Source: an uncultured Christensenella sp. (GTDB lineage: Bacteria; Bacillota; Clostridia; Christensenellales; CAG-917). Taken from it: a DNA stretch of 32,037 nucleotides. Made by a program: the position numbers and the translations under genes. A model generated the notes under the pieces. The model was given only the letters and a program-made list of their open reading frames with translations, made no database searches and was not told where the DNA came from. Within the stretch, counting starts at the first letter, position 1, and every line of letters begins with the position of its first letter. This document shows positions 29,007 to 32,037 of the stretch, piece by piece. Location: NCBI GenBank assembly GCA_910584155.1, contig CAJTYG010000014.1, positions 1 to 32,037 of the forward strand. The letters are read 5' to 3'.

Positions 29007-32000
29007 ATGCGGATAAACAATAGATATAACAGAAATAAAAAGTATATAAATATAATATCGTTATTGATATTCATATTAGTATTCTCTTTTACATTCTGTT
29101 GGACTTTGGGGAATGTACATCTATCTTTAAATAATTCCGCAGAGGCGTTAACTGCCGCCAATGTAAACAATGCGTATAAACCTGGTAATGGTGCTGACCT
29201 ATGGGATAGCGCTGAAAATGAGTTTGATAGTGGAGTTTTGTCTGATCTTATATATAATCTGTTTGGCAATGAAAATCCTGTAAACTATATAAAAGAAAAT
29301 GGTACTGATGATTATCAAACGTACGGGAAAGTGCTTGAGCAACAAATGGGATATGCGGCAGACCCATATTATGTTGTGCCGGCAAGTAAAATTAATGCGA
29401 GATTGAATGACGGAGCTGGGAACAATAACGGAATAGTCGTAACTTTGAACGGAATAGAATGGATGGTGGCTTCTTTAACTCTTGTTCGTGATGATGATAC
29501 CGTCGGTGGCAAAAATAATGATAAGAAAGATAATGTAGTGCTTACATTATATCAAGCTCAATCATATTCATCGAGTAGGTTTTTTAATACCACTGCAGAC
29601 ACGCCGCAAAGTGGAATGTATGCATGTAGTGAATTGCGTAATAACCTTCTCAAATTGGATCATTATAAGTTTTTTTCAAACGGAAGCGAAAATAGTTTTG
29701 CAAATCAATTCTTGGTGCAACCTTCATATATCAAATATCAAGAAATGCAATCAGCATACGGGAGAAAATGTTCTTTTTGGGGATGGAATAAGACTACAGG
29801 TAATGATGCATATGGAAATATTACCGTTGGCTGGAGTAATAATTCCATTAAATATAGACCCGGCGATAGTTATAAAGATCCAGATGGTAATTTGCAAAGT
29901 TATGAAGCTTGGCAATACGATTATATTTGGATCCCTTCTCACACTGAAACGGCGTCTGTCGATTTTTCTCCGAGTGCATCTATTTGGCAATTAAGCACTA
30001 ACCAAATAACGCCGGGTAGTGTAGTGCGTTTGCGCTCGGGATCTTGGGACTATTATTATAATCCATATACACTATTAGCTAATGGAAATGCATATTGGCT
30101 TAATTCGCCTCAAAGTGCAGGTATACGTCCTGCAATCCACTTAAATTTAACCGCTGCCGGTGTAGACAGCTTGTTAAACAATCCCGAAAATGTTCCCACA
30201 ACCTACAACGGTGACGTGCAGACTGTAAAAAGTGTAGTAGATGCAAAGCCTACTGCATTTCCGTGGTACAATTCCGAGTATTATGAGCATACAGGCAATT
30301 ATGTAAATTTAACGTATCAAGATTCACAAGGCGCAGACGTTACAAACGTAAAGAATGCGGGTGAATACTGGGTAAAAGCGGAAATAACGGAAAACTGGAT
30401 AAATGCTGTAAACAACCAAGTGGAAGCGGACAGAATAAAATACGGATGGACTGATACACAGGTAGAGGCAGCAAAGAAAAACCGCAAGCCGAGGTTTGCA
30501 GGAGACCCTGATACATCCGACACTGCGCACGTAGAATCGGACACGGTGCGGTGGTTTAAATTTGTCGTATCGCCAAAAGAGCTCACGGTAAACAAACCGT
30601 CCTACAATGCAAGCACGGGGGATTACACTGCGCCGAGCTTTGCAAGCGGAAGCAGTCCGTATGGCAGTGATACGGTTACGTTGGCAACGTTGTATACAGG
30701 CACTGCGGCAGACGGAACACCGTTTAATCAGATCGACGTTGTGCCAAACAAGCGAGGCACGTACACTGCGCAAGCAATACTCATAAATTCGCCAACGGAT
30801 AAGACAGAATACACGGGCGGCAACTATACTATAGCCAACGCAAGCAGTATGAATTGCCAAGTGCAGATAAACCGTCAAAGGTTGGATATACCGCATGCTT
30901 CCGAGGGAAGCAAACAGTATACGGGCGACAAGATAAAGTTTGTGCTTGCAGGATACACGGAAGAGTGGCGCAAGACTGCTACGCTTATAATACCCGATAA
31001 TAGTGGCATAACCATCGAGGGTGACGATATCAACGGTTGGTATCTGGTGGTGGCAAAGGACGCAGGCACGTATACGGTGAATGCGGCTATCAAGTCGGAA
31101 AACAAATCGGACTGGTGTTGGAACACGGGCAAGCCGTCCGAAGAGAGCACCGAAGATAAGGCTATTACGGTTACGGTGACACGCAAAACGCTGTTTGTAG
31201 ACTTTTTGAGCACAAGCGGCGGCTTCCTTATGCAAAAGGGTGCTGACGTAAAATTCAGTGCGGAGCCGTCCAACGGCATAGAGGGCGACACGATAAAAAT
31301 TACGCTTGAGTATTACAAGTCGGACAATGCAAGCGTAGGCATACCTGTACCGAGCGGCACTTTGGACGCAAGCACGCTTGATTCGGGCACATATAGGCTT
31401 ATGGCAAAGCTTGAGGACGCAGTAGCGGCGGACAACAAAAACTATGAGTTGGACGCAACGGGAGCATATCAGGATTTCACGATAAGCGCACAGAGCATAA
31501 GCATAGAATCTGTAGGCTGGCAGTACACGCAAAACAACGGACTTGCGCAGCCCATAAGCGGTGGCGCAAGCAAGGATTCGCCCGCAATAGTTGTGTACAA
31601 CGGCACCACTTTTGTGTTTGGGCTTTCGGACAATGTTGCAGGACTTGCCTCAAAGGGCGTAAAGGTGGACACTACGTTTGGCGTAAACGGCTACGAAAAC
31701 GGCTTGCAGCTCAACGCAACGTTGGACCCCGTGGCTATAACGGTACGTCTTATCCCGTACAATGCGGAATATGCATTCAATGACGAAAACGGAAAGCCGC
31801 TCAAGGAACAGCATAAAGATTTCACAATATATGTTAGCGTGGACCCTGCGGACATAGATTTTTCACAAATCAAATGGAGCGCAGACGAGCTGGAATACAC
31901 GGCAATGGCGCAGCAGGTGGTAGTGGAATCCGGCTTGCCGTCCTTCCTGCGAGTGGGATATGCGGGCAACTCTGCGTGGGACGTAGGTGACTACGAAGCT

Positions 32001-32037
32001 AAGATAGTAAGTCTTATGATAACGGACTTCGAAGCGG
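29007..32037 (+). CDS. Giant secreted surface protein, 3' end outside window
   Basis: An uninterrupted frame of 1010 codons runs off the window. Residues 1-48 form a signal peptide (basic start, hydrophobic 17-36, cleavage near SAEALTA). Residues about 60-385 resemble the DUF6273-type module: GIEWMVASL, later IWQLS and a YWLNSPQSAGIRPAIHLNLTA ending. From about residue 390 on there are repeated beta-sandwich segments of roughly 90-130 residues with Y-T-G-D, AGTYTV and SGTYRLMAKL motifs, like MBG or bacterial Ig-like modules. It is probably a cell-surface adhesin or exopolymer-binding protein. The first 1.2 kb is clearly more AT-rich than the rest, as if two modules were joined. The anchor is unknown. 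Confidence 0.85.
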   Translation, partial: MRINNRYNRNKKYINIISLLIFILVFSFTFCWTLGNVHLSLNNSAEALTAANVNNAYKPGNGADLWDSAENEFDSGVLSDLIYNLFGNENPVNYIKENGTDDYQTYGKVLEQQMGYAADPYYVVPASKINARLNDGAGNNNGIVVTLNGIEWMVASLTLVRDDDTVGGKNNDKKDNVVLTLYQAQSYSSSRFFNTTADTPQSGMYACSELRNNLLKLDHYKFFSNGSENSFANQFLVQPSYIKYQEMQSAYGRKCSFWGWNKTTGNDAYGNITVGWSNNSIKYRPGDSYKDPDGNLQSYEAWQYDYIWIPSHTETASVDFSPSASIWQLSTNQITPGSVVRLRSGSWDYYYNPYTLLANGNAYWLNSPQSAGIRPAIHLNLTAAGVDSLLNNPENVPTTYNGDVQTVKSVVDAKPTAFPWYNSEYYEHTGNYVNLTYQDSQGADVTNVKNAGEYWVKAEITENWINAVNNQVEADRIKYGWTDTQVEAAKKNRKPRFAGDPDTSDTAHVESDTVRWFKFVVSPKELTVNKPSYNASTGDYTAPSFASGSSPYGSDTVTLATLYTGTAADGTPFNQIDVVPNKRGTYTAQAILINSPTDKTEYTGGNYTIANASSMNCQVQINRQRLDIPHASEGSKQYTGDKIKFVLAGYTEEWRKTATLIIPDNSGITIEGDDINGWYLVVAKDAGTYTVNAAIKSENKSDWCWNTGKPSEESTEDKAITVTVTRKTLFVDFLSTSGGFLMQKGADVKFSAEPSNGIEGDTIKITLEYYKSDNASVGIPVPSGTLDASTLDSGTYRLMAKLEDAVAADNKNYELDATGAYQDFTISAQSISIESVGWQYTQNNGLAQPISGGASKDSPAIVVYNGTTFVFGLSDNVAGLASKGVKVDTTFGVNGYENGLQLNATLDPVAITVRLIPYNAEYAFNDENGKPLKEQHKDFTIYVSVDPADIDFSQIKWSADELEYTAMAQQVVVESGLPSFLRVGYAGNSAWDVGDYEAKIVSLMITDFEA

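Noticed and set aside
30324..31532. 402-codon antisense frame opposite the surface protein
   Set aside because: Its sequence is rich in Arg, Cys and Tyr with no domain, and it mirrors the codon bias of the plus-strand gene, which has a promoter, ribosome site and signal peptide.

Overview
The window looks like chromosomal DNA of an endospore-forming clostridial Firmicute, probably an uncultured gut lineage. Reasons: sigK, spoIVB, gerW, spoIIAA-spoIIAB-sigF and a Spo0A-type DNA-binding domain all occur within 32 kb; initiation sites are of GGAGG type; promoters are TTGACA/TATAAT type; and the clostridial block scpA-scpB-gerW-dac-rluB-cmk-ispH/rpsA is intact. The genus cannot be named from sequence alone. 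A Christensenellales-like placement is only a guess.

Layout. 1-1674: accessory, AT-rich; dispersed palindromic repeats, a small HTH regulator divergent from a membrane protein, with two operator-like sites between them. 1675-7804: sporulation and envelope genes; sigK (minus), an FAD dehydrogenase, spoIVB, a receiver-less Spo0A-like protein (minus), a SpoIIM-like membrane protein and a DacF-like carboxypeptidase. 7891-11968: scpA-scpB, a DUF2953-like protein, gerW and a second D,D-carboxypeptidase whose 3' end plus terminator is tandemly duplicated. 11973-18710: a five-gene plus-strand operon (rluB-surE-flavoprotein-cmk/plsC-ispH/rpsA) with two gene fusions. 18711-19049: repeats. 19050-20360: rnhA and proC (minus), then tRNA-Trp. 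20636-23926: a PadR-coiled coil-membrane fusion and a XerS-like recombinase preceded by an 11-9-11 bp inverted repeat. 24016-25317: a DUF6809-like/HTH pair sharing three operators, then a Phd/Doc toxin-antitoxin pair. 25495-26981: the spoIIA operon (minus). 27154-28344: a six-gene tRNA cluster (Pro, Met, Asp, Phe, Thr, Tyr) ending in tandem units built from the tRNA-Tyr 3' end. 28344-28900: further repeat families. 29007 to the window edge: a giant secreted surface protein, still open at 32037.

How the genes fit together. SpoIIAA/SpoIIAB/SigF set forespore-specific transcription, SpoIVB is the forespore signalling protease, and the pro-SigK-like factor would be the mother-cell output of that signal. 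The carboxypeptidases and GerW fit cortex and coat formation. The central operons are housekeeping: chromosome condensation, rRNA modification, CMP kinase, phospholipid acylation, isoprenoid synthesis and ribosomal protein S1.

The least conventional items are the receiver-less Spo0A domain beside spoIVB, the membrane-tethered PadR fusion, the recombinase with a dif-like palindrome inside its promoter, the tRNA-Tyr-derived tandem units, and the mosaic surface protein.
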